64,000 nucleotides of DNA from Thermoleophilia bacterium. GTDB taxonomy: Bacteria > Actinomycetota > Thermoleophilia > RBG-16-64-13. Below, piece by piece: positions 30,660-39,145 of this stretch; position 1 is the first letter of the stretch; each line of letters begins with the position of its first letter. A program made the position numbers and the translations under genes. Below the pieces are notes generated by a model. The model searched no databases, had not been told where the DNA came from, and saw only the letters and a list, made by a program, of their open reading frames with translations. Where the stretch lies: assembly GCA_027493445.1 (NCBI GenBank), contig JAOSKU010000001.1, positions 3,921,845-3,985,844 on the forward strand, written 5' to 3'.

Positions 30660-31385
30660 TTGGCCTCTCTGAACGAGATCTCGCCGGCCGCCTTCGCCCT
30701 GGCCGGGGCGGCCGGGGCGGCCAGCTTCCTCAGCCCATGCGTACTCCCGCTGCTGCCTGGATATCTGTCTTTCGTCTCGGGGGTGTCGGTCGACCGCCTC
30801 CACATCAACACACGCCGGGTGGTGCTGAGCACACTGGCCTTCGTGCTGGGGTTCACTGTGGTCTTCACGCTCTACGGGGCGGGGGCGGCCCTGGTGGGCG
30901 ACGTGCTGCTGCGTAACCGGCGGGCCTTGCAGATCGGGAGCGGAGTTCTGCTGATCCTGCTCGGGGTGACCATCACCGGCCTGGTTCCTCTTCGCTTCCT
31001 GCAGGGAGAGCATCGGGCGCTGCCCTTTCGGGCGCCCCAGGGAGTCGTGGGGGCCGCTGCGACCGGCGTAGCCTTCTCCATAGGGTGGACCCCTTGCGTG
31101 GGCCCCATCCTGGCCTCCATCTTGACCCTGGCCGCCTCTGGCCGGAACCCGGCAGGCGGCGCGCTCCTGCTCGCGACCTACTCCCTTGGCTTGGGCGTGC
31201 CCTTTCTGTTCTCGGGCGTTTTTTTCACCCGGGCCATGGGGGCCTTCACCTGGGTCAAGCGTCACTTCAAGCTGATCAAGGTGGCCTCGGGGGTGCTGCT
31301 GGTGGCCTACGGCCTGCTCATGGTGAGCGGGCAGTTCACCTGGCTCTCGGCCCGTCTGGCCGGCTACCAGCTCTTCGAGTTCTGA
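30660..31385 (+). CDS. ccdA: CcdA/DsbD-type thiol-reducing membrane protein
   Basis: A 241-residue membrane protein with six helices and the paired redox motifs FLSPCVLPLLPGYLSF and GWTPCVGPILASIL. CcdA carries electrons from cytosolic thioredoxin across the membrane to extracytoplasmic thioredoxin-fold proteins, here most likely the TlpA-like selenoprotein seven bases upstream. TTG start at 30660. Confidence 0.93.
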   Translation: MASLNEISPAAFALAGAAGAASFLSPCVLPLLPGYLSFVSGVSVDRLHINTRRVVLSTLAFVLGFTVVFTLYGAGAALVGDVLLRNRRALQIGSGVLLILLGVTITGLVPLRFLQGEHRALPFRAPQGVVGAAATGVAFSIGWTPCVGPILASILTLAASGRNPAGGALLLATYSLGLGVPFLFSGVFFTRAMGAFTWVKRHFKLIKVASGVLLVAYGLLMVSGQFTWLSARLAGYQLFEF

Positions 31386-31481
31386 GCTCGGGCAAGAGCG
31401 CGGATTCGGCCGGCGGGATCGTGGCGGCCCGCTTGTGTTCTCAGGCGGGGCCGGCGTTCCCGCATGCGGGCGCTCCGCCCG

Positions 31482-31510
31482 TTTACTGCCGCGAAAAGCC
31501 CAGGTATACT
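31482..31510 (+). promoter_or_regulatory. Promoter of small zinc-ribbon gene
   Basis: TTTACT (31482-31487), 17 bp, TATACT (31505-31510), 30 bp before the ATG at 31540. Confidence 0.6.
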
Positions 31511-31539
31511 TGGCAAGAACCGCCGACGAGGAGGACACG

Positions 31540-31668
31540 ATGGCCAAGTGCATCAGCTGTCGCAAGGAAGTCGATGACGACGCGGAGGAGTGTCCTTACT
31601 GCGGTGCGAGTCTGACCGAGCCGATCGTCCAAGACAAGCCGCACTGCGGAACGCCCCACACCAAGTAG
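31540..31668 (+). CDS. Small zinc-ribbon protein
   Basis: 42 residues: MAKCISCRKEVDDDAEECPYCGASL contains four Cys (4, 7, 18, 21) as one zinc ribbon, followed by a tail with DKPHCGTPHTK. It has its own promoter and the ribosome-binding site GAGGAGGA. Function unknown; such mini-ribbons are common near respiratory or redox genes in this window. Confidence 0.75.
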   Translation: MAKCISCRKEVDDDAEECPYCGASLTEPIVQDKPHCGTPHTK

Positions 31669-31804
31669 GGGACGCCGCCGTCCCCGCCCTCGCCCGGGGG
31701 TAGGTCGGCGCTCCGGTCCCCGGTTTTCAGGCCGGGAGCGCCCTCGAAGGTTGCGGCCGTCCCCATCGCCGGAGTACGCGACCGTTCCTACATGAGGGAG
31801 ACCT

Positions 31805-32692
31805 GTGATACGTGACCACGAGCAGCCCGCTGCCACCCCTGGCGCGGACGGAGTCCTCGAGCTTCCGGACCCTGGTGTCCCCTCAACCGCCGGTGACGGA
31901 TCCGAGGGTGCCATCCTCGTTCCCACCAGCAGTTACGGCCCGGAGGGCTGGGATCGGCGAGAGAGCCCCGTCCCCCGAGAGGAGCCGGTCACCGTGGTCG
32001 TCAACGGCACCGAGCTCGTCACCCTGTTGGCCTCTCCCGGTGAGCGTGCGGCCCTGGTCGCGGGCTTCCTTTACGACGAGGGCATCGTCGACCGGATCGA
32101 GCAGATCGAAACGCTCGAGGAAGACGAGGACGGCGTGCGGGTCGAGGCGCAGGGAGTCACCGTGAGCCTCCGCTTATTCGAGCGGCGCGTGCTGGGCTCG
32201 GGCTGTGGCAAGGCTTTTGCCTTCGCCAGCGCTCTCGACGCGTTCGCGGCGGCCGGCCGGAGTCTGCCTGCCGAGAGACCCTGGGCGGGGGCCTCGGCGG
32301 TGACGGCCGCCGCCGCGGCCACCTACTCGGGCGGAGGACTCTACCGCCGCACCCGCGGGACCCATGCCGCCGCCCTCTTCGAGCGGAGCGGCCGGATGGT
32401 GGGGCTGGCCGAGGACATCGGCCGGCACAACGCAGTCGACAAGGTGGTCGGTCGCCGGCTCTTGGCCGGGCGCGGATTGGGCGACCTGTTCATGGTGGTC
32501 ACGGGCCGGATCTCGTCCGAGATGGTGGGCAAGATGGCCAAGACGCCGATCCCTCTGATCGTCTCGAAGAGCGTGCCCACCGATCTGGCCCTCGACTACG
32601 CGCAGCGAATATCGCTGGCCGTGGTGGGGAGGGTCTCGGCGCAACGCATGCGGGTGTACACCTTCCCCGAGCTGATCGACTGGGAAGGCTAA
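31805..32692 (+). CDS. fdhD: FdhD sulfurtransferase for formate dehydrogenase
   Basis: A 295-residue protein with a 60-residue acidic, low-complexity N-terminus before the FdhD core: EEPVTVVVNGTELVTLLASP, GERAALVAGFLYDEGIV, FERRVLGSGCGKAFAF (the usual Cys pair is a single CG here), EDIGRHNAVDKVVG and GRISSEMVGKMAKTPIPL. FdhD moves sulfur from IscS to the Mo/W-bisPGD cofactor of formate dehydrogenases, many of which are selenoproteins. The enzyme itself is not in the window. GTG start with GAGGGAG. Confidence 0.9.
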   Translation: MIRDHEQPAATPGADGVLELPDPGVPSTAGDGSEGAILVPTSSYGPEGWDRRESPVPREEPVTVVVNGTELVTLLASPGERAALVAGFLYDEGIVDRIEQIETLEEDEDGVRVEAQGVTVSLRLFERRVLGSGCGKAFAFASALDAFAAAGRSLPAERPWAGASAVTAAAAATYSGGGLYRRTRGTHAAALFERSGRMVGLAEDIGRHNAVDKVVGRRLLAGRGLGDLFMVVTGRISSEMVGKMAKTPIPLIVSKSVPTDLALDYAQRISLAVVGRVSAQRMRVYTFPELIDWEG

Positions 32693-32697
32693 TCGCC

Positions 32698-33771
32698 GTG
32701 CGGGTGCTCTGCGTCGACGTGGGCATGGGCACCTCCGACGTGCTCCTGTACGACGATGGAGCGCGCGAGGAGAATCGCACCCACCTGGTGGTGCCCTCCG
32801 CAACCCAGGTGGTGGGGAGCGAGATCCGGCAGGCGACGGAGCGCGGGGTGCCGGTGGCCTTCACGGGCCACCTCATGGGCGGCGGCCCCAGCACCGTGGC
32901 CATGCTGAGCCACGTGGAGCGGGGGCTGCCCTTCTACGCCGACCCTTGGGCCGCGCGCACCTTCTCCGACGACCTGGATGAGGTGGCGGCGATGGGGGTG
33001 CGCCAGGTGGACCGGCATGAGATCGAGGCCCGGGTCAGCGAAGGGGCGGTGCGGGTGCAGTCGGGCGACCTGCGGTTGCGGCAGCTCCTAGAGGCCCTGC
33101 GCCTGCTGGGGGAGACCGCCCCGCTCGACGGCATCGCGGTGGCCGTGCAGGACCACGGTGAGGCGCCGGCCGGGGTCAGCGACCGGGTCTTCCGCTTTCA
33201 GAAGCTCGCCCATCTTCTGGCGGACACCGGCGATCTGGGCCGGCTCTTCTTCTCGGCCGACAGCATCCCTTCGTACTTCACCCGCATGCGGGCGGCCGCT
33301 GCCTGCGTGACCGGCGAGCCGGAAGGCCGGAGACTCGACGTGGTCGTGGGCGATACCGGGCCCTCGGCGCTGTGGGGGGCTGCGCTCACCACCGGTGCCC
33401 CCTGTCTTGCCGTCAACTACGGGAACGGGCATACGCTCATGGGGCGGGTGACCGGGCGGTGCGTCGACGGCCTGTTCGAGCACCATACGAGTAAGGTAAG
33501 CCCGGAGATGATGGCTTCATACGTGCGCCGCTTCGCCGCGGGTGCGCTCGAGAACAGCGAGGTGCTCTCGAGCGGCGGGCATGGGGTGATCGCGGGCGCG
33601 CACCCCTTTTCCCTCGACGAGGTCGAGCTGCGCGTCACCGGACCCAACCGCCGGCGCTTCCGGGGGATCGCACCCCGGGAGGTGGAGGTCGCGCTGCACG
33701 GGGACATGATGATCACGGGGTGCTATGGGCTGCTTGAAGGCTACCGGGCCGCGACCGGGAGCGGGAGGTGA
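32698..33771 (+). CDS. DUF1786 protein (actin-like ATPase fold)
   Basis: 357 residues. VRVLCVDVGMGTSDVLLYD at the start and VVVGDTGPSALWGAAL and NYGNGHTLMGRV later look like phosphate motifs of the ASKHA/actin-like ATPase fold. The family is DUF1786, sometimes labelled as related to pyruvate-formate-lyase-activating enzyme, without proof. It is five bases after fdhD, so probably cotranscribed; a role with formate or anaerobic enzymes is only suggested by that. Confidence 0.75.
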   Translation: MRVLCVDVGMGTSDVLLYDDGAREENRTHLVVPSATQVVGSEIRQATERGVPVAFTGHLMGGGPSTVAMLSHVERGLPFYADPWAARTFSDDLDEVAAMGVRQVDRHEIEARVSEGAVRVQSGDLRLRQLLEALRLLGETAPLDGIAVAVQDHGEAPAGVSDRVFRFQKLAHLLADTGDLGRLFFSADSIPSYFTRMRAAAACVTGEPEGRRLDVVVGDTGPSALWGAALTTGAPCLAVNYGNGHTLMGRVTGRCVDGLFEHHTSKVSPEMMASYVRRFAAGALENSEVLSSGGHGVIAGAHPFSLDEVELRVTGPNRRRFRGIAPREVEVALHGDMMITGCYGLLEGYRAATGSGR

Positions 33772-33776
33772 GAGCG

Positions 33777-35885
33777 CTAGCCGGACACCACTTGGTTCTT
33801 GCCGCCCCGCTTGGCCTGATACATGCGCTCGTCTGCGGTGTCGATCAACCCCACCGGTGTGGTGCCGTCCGCCGGGTAGGCGGCCACGCCCACGCTCACG
33901 GTGACGGGGGAAGGCCAGTGTGCCGGTTGACGTGACTCGATGGCCTCCCGCAGCTTCTCGGCCGCACTCTGGGCGTGATCGCAGGGGGTCTCGGGCATGA
34001 TGACGGCCAGCTCCTCACCCCCGTAGCGGGCCACGATGTCGCTGCGCCGTGTACGAGCGGTGAGGGTCTGACCCAACCAGCGGAGTACCTCGTCGCCGGC
34101 CGTGTGCCCGTGACGGTCGTTGTAGAGCTTGAAGTCGTCGACGTCCATGAGTACCAGGGAGAGGTCGGTCTGGTAGCGTTGCGCGCGCTCCACCTCGGTT
34201 TGAAGGGCTTCGTACAGGTAGGTGCGATTGTAGAGGCCGGTGAGCCCGTCCTTGACGGCCATCTCCTTCACCTCGCGATACAGGTGGGCGTTCCGGATCG
34301 CCACCGCGGTGGACTCGCACAGAGCCACGACGAAGTCGGTGTCGCTGGCCATGAAGGCATCGGCGTCACGGCTCTCGAGATTCACCATCCCTTCGACCTT
34401 GCCGGCGACCACGATGGGCACGCACATCTTGGAGCGCACCTCGGGGACTACCGGAAGGTACTCGGGGTCGCGCAGGACGTCGTTCACCAGCACAGGCTGG
34501 CCCGACCGTATGGCGCGGCCGTAGATGCCGGGTGAGTGCCTCCAGTCCGTGGAGCGCAGGCGGAACTCCGTCTCTGGGTCGTAGTTGCGGAACAGGGTGA
34601 TGTTCTCGTCACCTTCGCGCTGCGCCAGCAGGGTCACGTTCGCGTAGTCCGAGGCGGTCACCATGGCGGCCGTGTCCAGCAGGCTGCGGCACATGGCCCG
34701 CAGCTCGAAGCTGGCGCTGACCTGCCGCGTGAAGCTGGTGAGCGCGGAGAGCTCGGCGGTCACGCGGGACAGCTCCGCGTTGGTGGTCTGGTAGACGCTC
34801 GCCGTCCTCAAGGTGGTGGCCAGCTGGGTCGCGATGGTGCTGAGGAGGCGGAGCTTCGACTGGTTGAAGCTTACGCCCACGGGGGCGACGATCTTGAGGG
34901 CGCCGTACGCGGTCTCCTCCACGACCAGGGGCGCCAGCATGGTGGAGCGCAGGCCGACGTTTCCGGGCTCTGTGGACGGCCAGAGACGGGCTTCGCGCGA
35001 GGTAAGGGTCGCGCGTGCCAGGACGGTCTCGCGGGATTCCCGTGCGGCCGCATCGCCCCGAGCCTCCGCCACCCGCAGCTCGCTCGAGCCGGGACGGTAC
35101 AGGTAGAGCACTGTGGCCTCGGCTCCGAAGTGCGCGTGGATAAGGTCGAGGATCTCCCGAGTCACCTCTTCGAAGGAGCCGTGGCGGGAAAGCACCGTTC
35201 CCACCTGCAAGAGCAGAGCGAGCTTCTCGGCCCGCAGGTTCATCTTGTCCGAGAAGGCCACAGCCTCGGCCTCGCGGCGGCGGAGCAGGCGGGCGATCAT
35301 GTCGGCCAGTACGATGGCGGCCGTGACGCCCGCCATGGTGGCGATGATCAGAATCGTCCCCGCGGGGCTCGTATGGACGGCAGTCTCGCCGATGGGGGAT
35401 GCGGATCCGTTCCCCCCGATGTCGAGCACGACCATGATGGCCAGGCTCACGGTCAGCGCGGCCGCGTAACCGATGGAGAACCAGACGGTACCAAGGAGCC
35501 GAAGCGCGAAAGGGACGATGGGCGCCATGATGAGAAAGGGTGACCACGGCCCCCCGGTCAGGTAGAGAAGCGGAACTCCGGCCGCCAGGACGCAGGCCAC
35601 GGTCGCGGCCGCCCACCGCCGGTCGCTCGCGACCGGCAGCGTGTGGCCGCGGCGCCTGATGACGACAGTCAGAGAAAAGAGAACGGTGTAGGGCAAGGCC
35701 GGGAGCAGCAGGAGCGCTCCGATGCGCGTGGCACCGAGGGCCAAGTCCGCCCCCAGCACGATCAGCACCAGTGATCCCGCGAGCAGGCTCCATGCGGCCA
35801 AGGGGCGGGCATAGGTTGCTCGGAAAGGGGTGGTGCGCTCGGTACCCTCGGGGGCACCCAATGGTGGTAGAGGAGTGTCGTTCAT
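33777..35885 (-). CDS. Membrane diguanylate cyclase with two GAF domains
   Basis: About 700 residues. Six N-terminal membrane segments (about 30-200) are followed by a GAF-like domain (LALLLQVGTVLSRHGSFEEV onward), a second GAF domain (MCRSLLDTAAMVTASDYANV onward) and a GGDEF domain: DGLTGLYNRTYLYEAL, DVDDFKLYNDRHGHTAGDEVL and RYGGEELAVIMPET, where GGEEL is an active-site form. It should make cyclic di-GMP in response to a ligand sensed by GAF domains. No I-site RxxD is obvious. ATG 35885 is chosen; an in-frame TTG at 35906 is an alternative. It stands alone on the minus strand. Confidence 0.9.
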   Translation of the reverse strand: MNDTPLPPLGAPEGTERTTPFRATYARPLAAWSLLAGSLVLIVLGADLALGATRIGALLLLPALPYTVLFSLTVVIRRRGHTLPVASDRRWAAATVACVLAAGVPLLYLTGGPWSPFLIMAPIVPFALRLLGTVWFSIGYAAALTVSLAIMVVLDIGGNGSASPIGETAVHTSPAGTILIIATMAGVTAAIVLADMIARLLRRREAEAVAFSDKMNLRAEKLALLLQVGTVLSRHGSFEEVTREILDLIHAHFGAEATVLYLYRPGSSELRVAEARGDAAARESRETVLARATLTSREARLWPSTEPGNVGLRSTMLAPLVVEETAYGALKIVAPVGVSFNQSKLRLLSTIATQLATTLRTASVYQTTNAELSRVTAELSALTSFTRQVSASFELRAMCRSLLDTAAMVTASDYANVTLLAQREGDENITLFRNYDPETEFRLRSTDWRHSPGIYGRAIRSGQPVLVNDVLRDPEYLPVVPEVRSKMCVPIVVAGKVEGMVNLESRDADAFMASDTDFVVALCESTAVAIRNAHLYREVKEMAVKDGLTGLYNRTYLYEALQTEVERAQRYQTDLSLVLMDVDDFKLYNDRHGHTAGDEVLRWLGQTLTARTRRSDIVARYGGEELAVIMPETPCDHAQSAAEKLREAIESRQPAHWPSPVTVSVGVAAYPADGTTPVGLIDTADERMYQAKRGGKNQVVSG

Positions 35886-36059
35886 GCCGGTGTGTCGTAT
35901 CGGCAAGGAGGCCGCCGAGGTTTAGCCCGAGAGGTGCTAGACTCCCGGGGTCACCGCTCGCCAGCGCGGGCACTCGGGAGGTGCGGTATCCAGGGGACCG
36001 GTCCAACGTCACACCGGGCGGAGCGTCTAACACGCTACCCTTCTGCGGGAGAGAACTCC

Positions 36060-36506
36060 ATGTGGCACTGGCGGCGCCATGTGCCTCTCTGGCGCGTGGC
36101 CCGCAACTTCTTGGTCGTCTATCTCTGCCGGTATCTGCCCTCCCTGCCCCTGAAGAACCTGCTCTACCGCAGCCTGGGTGTACGAGTGGGCCGGCGCACG
36201 GCCGCCGGCCTGGGGGCGACGCTCGACGTGTTTTTCCCTCAACTCATCTCGATTGGCGACGACACTATCATCGGGTACAACACCGTCATCCTGGCGCATG
36301 AGTTCCTGCGCCGGGAGCTTCGCATCGGACCGGTGGTCATAGGGGCCGACGTGATGATCGGGGCCAACTGCACCATACTGCCCGGCGTGGTGATCGGCGA
36401 CGGGGCCGTGATCTCGGCGCACAGCTTGGTGAACGACGACGTGCCCGCGGGAGGGGTGGTGGGTGGTGTGCCCGCCCGGCCCCTCGACGGTGTGACGAAG
36501 GAGTGA
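36060..36506 (+). CDS. Left-handed beta-helix acyltransferase
   Basis: 148 residues. After an amphipathic N-terminus (WRVARNFLVVYLCRYLPSLPL) come hexapeptide-repeat turns: ISIGDDTIIGYNTVILAHEF, IGPVVIGADVMIGANCTILPG, VVIGDGAVISAHSLVNDD and the terminal GVPARPL. This is the LbH/maa-like acetyltransferase fold. Substrate unknown. The next gene starts one base after its stop, so the two are coupled. Confidence 0.85.
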   Translation: MWHWRRHVPLWRVARNFLVVYLCRYLPSLPLKNLLYRSLGVRVGRRTAAGLGATLDVFFPQLISIGDDTIIGYNTVILAHEFLRRELRIGPVVIGADVMIGANCTILPGVVIGDGAVISAHSLVNDDVPAGGVVGGVPARPLDGVTKE

Positions 36507-36507
36507 C

Positions 36508-37728
36508 ATGCAGCTCGAGGGCCACGTCCAGGACATCAGCCTACCGGAGGTCTTCCGGCTGCTCAAGATGAGCGGCAAGACCGGGGTGCTCGAGGTCACG
36601 TACGGGAAGCAGAGGGGCGAGGTCTGCTTCCGTTCGGGCGAGATCTACCACGCGACGTCCACTGCCAACGGCTCCATGCTGGGCGAGCGCCTGGTGCGCG
36701 CGGGCAAGCTGCGCCGGTCGGAGCTGGCGAAGATCCTGGCCGAGCAGAGCCTGTGCGATCCCCCCCGGCTGCTGGGCTCACTTCTCGAGGAGGAGGGCCT
36801 GGTGGTGCGGGAAGTCCTCGAGCGACTGGTGCGGGAGCAGATCGAAGACGTGGTCTTCAGCTTGTTCGGCTGGCCCACCGCGGAGTTCTCCTTCTCCCCC
36901 GGCCCGGAGCCCGCAGTGTGCGACATCCTGGTCTCCTTGGATCCCGAAGGCGTGATCATCGAGGGCAGCCGCCGGGTGGACGAATGGGCCATGATCATCG
37001 AGCGCCTGGGCTCCTTGGAGAAAGTGCCGTACCTGCTAACGCCCACGACGGCCGGGATGCTGACTCTGCAGCCTCACGAATGGGACACCATCTGCTTCAT
37101 CGACGGACGCCGGGATATCAACACCATCATGGCCGATTCGGGCTTCGACCGGTTTCGCACGGCGAAGGTCATCTTCAGCCTCATGAACGCCGGCCTGGTC
37201 GCCACCCGGGATCCCACTCTGGAGTTGCTCGGCCAAACCTCGGCCATCGCTCTCCGGGGGCCGATCGATGTCTACAATCTCACCTTCCTAAACGCGGCCT
37301 GCGGCTCCGAGGTGTCCTCGCATCTGCGCCTGGAGGAGATCGAAGGCGAGGAGGTGGAGCTGCATCTCTCGGCCGGTGTACGCGAGCACGACGGGCAGGG
37401 TCTCCTCATCTACGCCCCGGAGTCGCGCATGCCCAAGACCATCTGGCGGCGTATGGCCCTGGAGACGTCTGGCTTCGTGTTGCTGGTGAACATCAACTCC
37501 TCCGATTCGGTGGTCGTGTCTCGCGACGACGTCGCCCTCATGACCGAGATCGGGGACCGGCCGTACGTGGTGGCCACCTACGCCTCCATGGCCGACGAGA
37601 AGATCGAGGAGCACCAGGTTCGCGAGCTGCTCGAACTGCCGGGCACGGTGCCCGTGGTCCACTGCGGCCTGCGCGATCCGGCGGCGGTCGACGCCGTCAT
37701 CGGAGCGCTCCTGCGGCTGCTGCCCTAG
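36508..37728 (+). CDS. DUF4388 protein with C-terminal small-GTPase-like domain
   Basis: 406 residues. The first 100 (LEGHVQDISLPEVFRLLKMS, KTGVLEVTYGKQRGEVCFR, GEIYHATS) are a DUF4388 domain as found in PatA-type regulators. A middle winged-helix-like part (INTIMADSGFDRFRTAKVIF) follows. The last 150 residues read like the C-terminal half of an ADP-ribosylation-factor-like GTPase (GDRPYVVATYASMADEKI, VVHCGLRDPAAVDAVIGALL) without a clear Walker A. Probably a polarity or signalling adaptor; function unproven. Confidence 0.7.
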   Translation: MQLEGHVQDISLPEVFRLLKMSGKTGVLEVTYGKQRGEVCFRSGEIYHATSTANGSMLGERLVRAGKLRRSELAKILAEQSLCDPPRLLGSLLEEEGLVVREVLERLVREQIEDVVFSLFGWPTAEFSFSPGPEPAVCDILVSLDPEGVIIEGSRRVDEWAMIIERLGSLEKVPYLLTPTTAGMLTLQPHEWDTICFIDGRRDINTIMADSGFDRFRTAKVIFSLMNAGLVATRDPTLELLGQTSAIALRGPIDVYNLTFLNAACGSEVSSHLRLEEIEGEEVELHLSAGVREHDGQGLLIYAPESRMPKTIWRRMALETSGFVLLVNINSSDSVVVSRDDVALMTEIGDRPYVVATYASMADEKIEEHQVRELLELPGTVPVVHCGLRDPAAVDAVIGALLRLLP

Positions 37729-37741
37729 GAGGCTGTGCAGA

Positions 37742-38098
37742 GTGCGCCTTCGTCGCTCCGTCAGGGACCTGGAGAGCCATCTAGGCGCCCGGGCCGCCCG
37801 CCGCCTGACCTCAGGCGCGAACAGGCTGCTCGAGCGGCACCCGTGGTCGCTACCCGGCGCCGGGCTGGGTGCCGGAGCGGTCCTCTTGGCAGCGGCCCTG
37901 CGGGCGGGGGGGAGCGCCGAGCTGGAGCTGGTTCTGGTCGTGGTCAGCCCCGCCGGTGACCTGCAGCCCGCGGTGACCCGTGGCGCCAGCGCTGCGGCGG
38001 GAATACTCTTTCCCCTGGCGGCGTTGACCCTGCTGTTCGGGGTCGCCGGTTTGGCCTCGGCCGCCGTCGTGCACAGTTTCAGGAGAAGGGACAAATGA
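37742..38098 (+). CDS. Unknown small membrane protein
   Basis: 118 residues from GTG 37742, with AGGAGG (37727-37732) at good spacing. A basic N-terminus is followed by two hydrophobic segments (SLPGAGLGAGAVLLAAALRAG and ILFPLAALTLLFGVAGLASA) and a basic end. No family recognised. It lies in the same run as the DUF4388 gene and cooC. Confidence 0.55.
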   Translation: MRLRRSVRDLESHLGARAARRLTSGANRLLERHPWSLPGAGLGAGAVLLAAALRAGGSAELELVLVVVSPAGDLQPAVTRGASAAAGILFPLAALTLLFGVAGLASAAVVHSFRRRDK

Positions 38099-38159
38099 TT
38101 GCGGTTTTCGAGGCCGTCCGCGTGGGCGACCTGCGTGCCGTCGAAGGGAGAGCGACAAG

Positions 38160-38945
38160 ATGAAGATCGCCGTCACGGGCAAAGGCGGTGTGGGCAAGAC
38201 GACCCTTGCCGGGACCATGGCCCGCATCTTCGCCGACGAAGGCTACAAGGTGCTGGCCGTCGACGCCGACCCCGACGCCAACCTGGCCAGCGCTTTGGGC
38301 ATCCCGGCCGAGGTGGCTGGGGCCATCGTGCCGATCGCCGATATGAAGGAGCTGATCGCCGAGCGGACCGGGGCCCAGCCAGGCACGATGGGGGGCTTCT
38401 TCAAGATCAACCCGCGGGTGGACGATATCCCCGACGAGCTGAGCGTGCCCATGGACGGCATCCGCCTCATGGTGATGGGCACGGTCAAGGAGGGGGCAGG
38501 AGGCTGCGTGTGCCCGGAGTCGGTGCTGCTGCGCTCGCTGGTGCGTCACCTGCTCCTGCGCCGCGACGAGGTGGTCATCCTCGACATGGAGGCCGGGATC
38601 GAGCATCTGGGACGCGGTACCGCCCAGGGAGTCGACGCCATGGTCGTGGTGGTGGAACCCGGGGCTCGGAGCGCCCGCACGGCCGGCGCCATCCGCAAGC
38701 TTGCCGACGATATCGGCATCAAACGCCTCTTCGTCGTGCTGAACAAGGTCGACAGCGACGAGCTGGAGCAGCTGCGGGGCATGCTCTCCGACTACGAGAT
38801 CGTGGGCACTCTGCCCTACAGCGCGGAAGTGCGCAAGGCCGACCTCGACGAGGCGCCTCCCTACGAGCGGGCCCCGGAGTACGTGGCCGCCGTGCGCCGG
38901 GTGGTCGAGGCCGTGCGTGCGCGCATGGAGCCCGGCGGCGCGTGA
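38160..38945 (+). CDS. cooC: CooC-type nickel-insertion ATPase
   Basis: A 261-residue MinD/NifH-like ATPase: deviant Walker A GKGGVGKTTLAGTM, DADPDANLASALG, GCVCPESVLLRSL with the Cys-x-Cys metal motif (about residues 117-119), VVILDMEAGIEHLGRGT and VLNKVDSDE. CooC/AcsF proteins insert Ni into carbon monoxide dehydrogenase or acetyl-CoA synthase. Neither enzyme is in the window, so a CODH gene elsewhere is predicted. Confidence 0.9.
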   Translation: MKIAVTGKGGVGKTTLAGTMARIFADEGYKVLAVDADPDANLASALGIPAEVAGAIVPIADMKELIAERTGAQPGTMGGFFKINPRVDDIPDELSVPMDGIRLMVMGTVKEGAGGCVCPESVLLRSLVRHLLLRRDEVVILDMEAGIEHLGRGTAQGVDAMVVVVEPGARSARTAGAIRKLADDIGIKRLFVVLNKVDSDELEQLRGMLSDYEIVGTLPYSAEVRKADLDEAPPYERAPEYVAAVRRVVEAVRARMEPGGA

Positions 38946-39145
38946 GCGCCCCGCGTGCTCGACGAGGCGCCTGGACCACGCGGGCTCCCGGATGCACCGG
39001 CGGCTGCGCGTGAGCGCCTGGTGCACGGAACCGCTCCCTCACGGGCACCGTCAGAGAAACCACACGGCGGGACCCCGATCAGCCGGATTCCCACGCTTCC
39101 AGCCCGCGCGTCACCCGTGACGACCTCGAGACAAGGAGGACCTCC

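Noticed and set aside
37727..37740. AGGAGGCTGTGCAG resembling the repeat terminus AGGCTGTTGAAGA
   Set aside because: The match stops after seven bases and AGGAGG is the ribosome-binding site of the gene at 37742.
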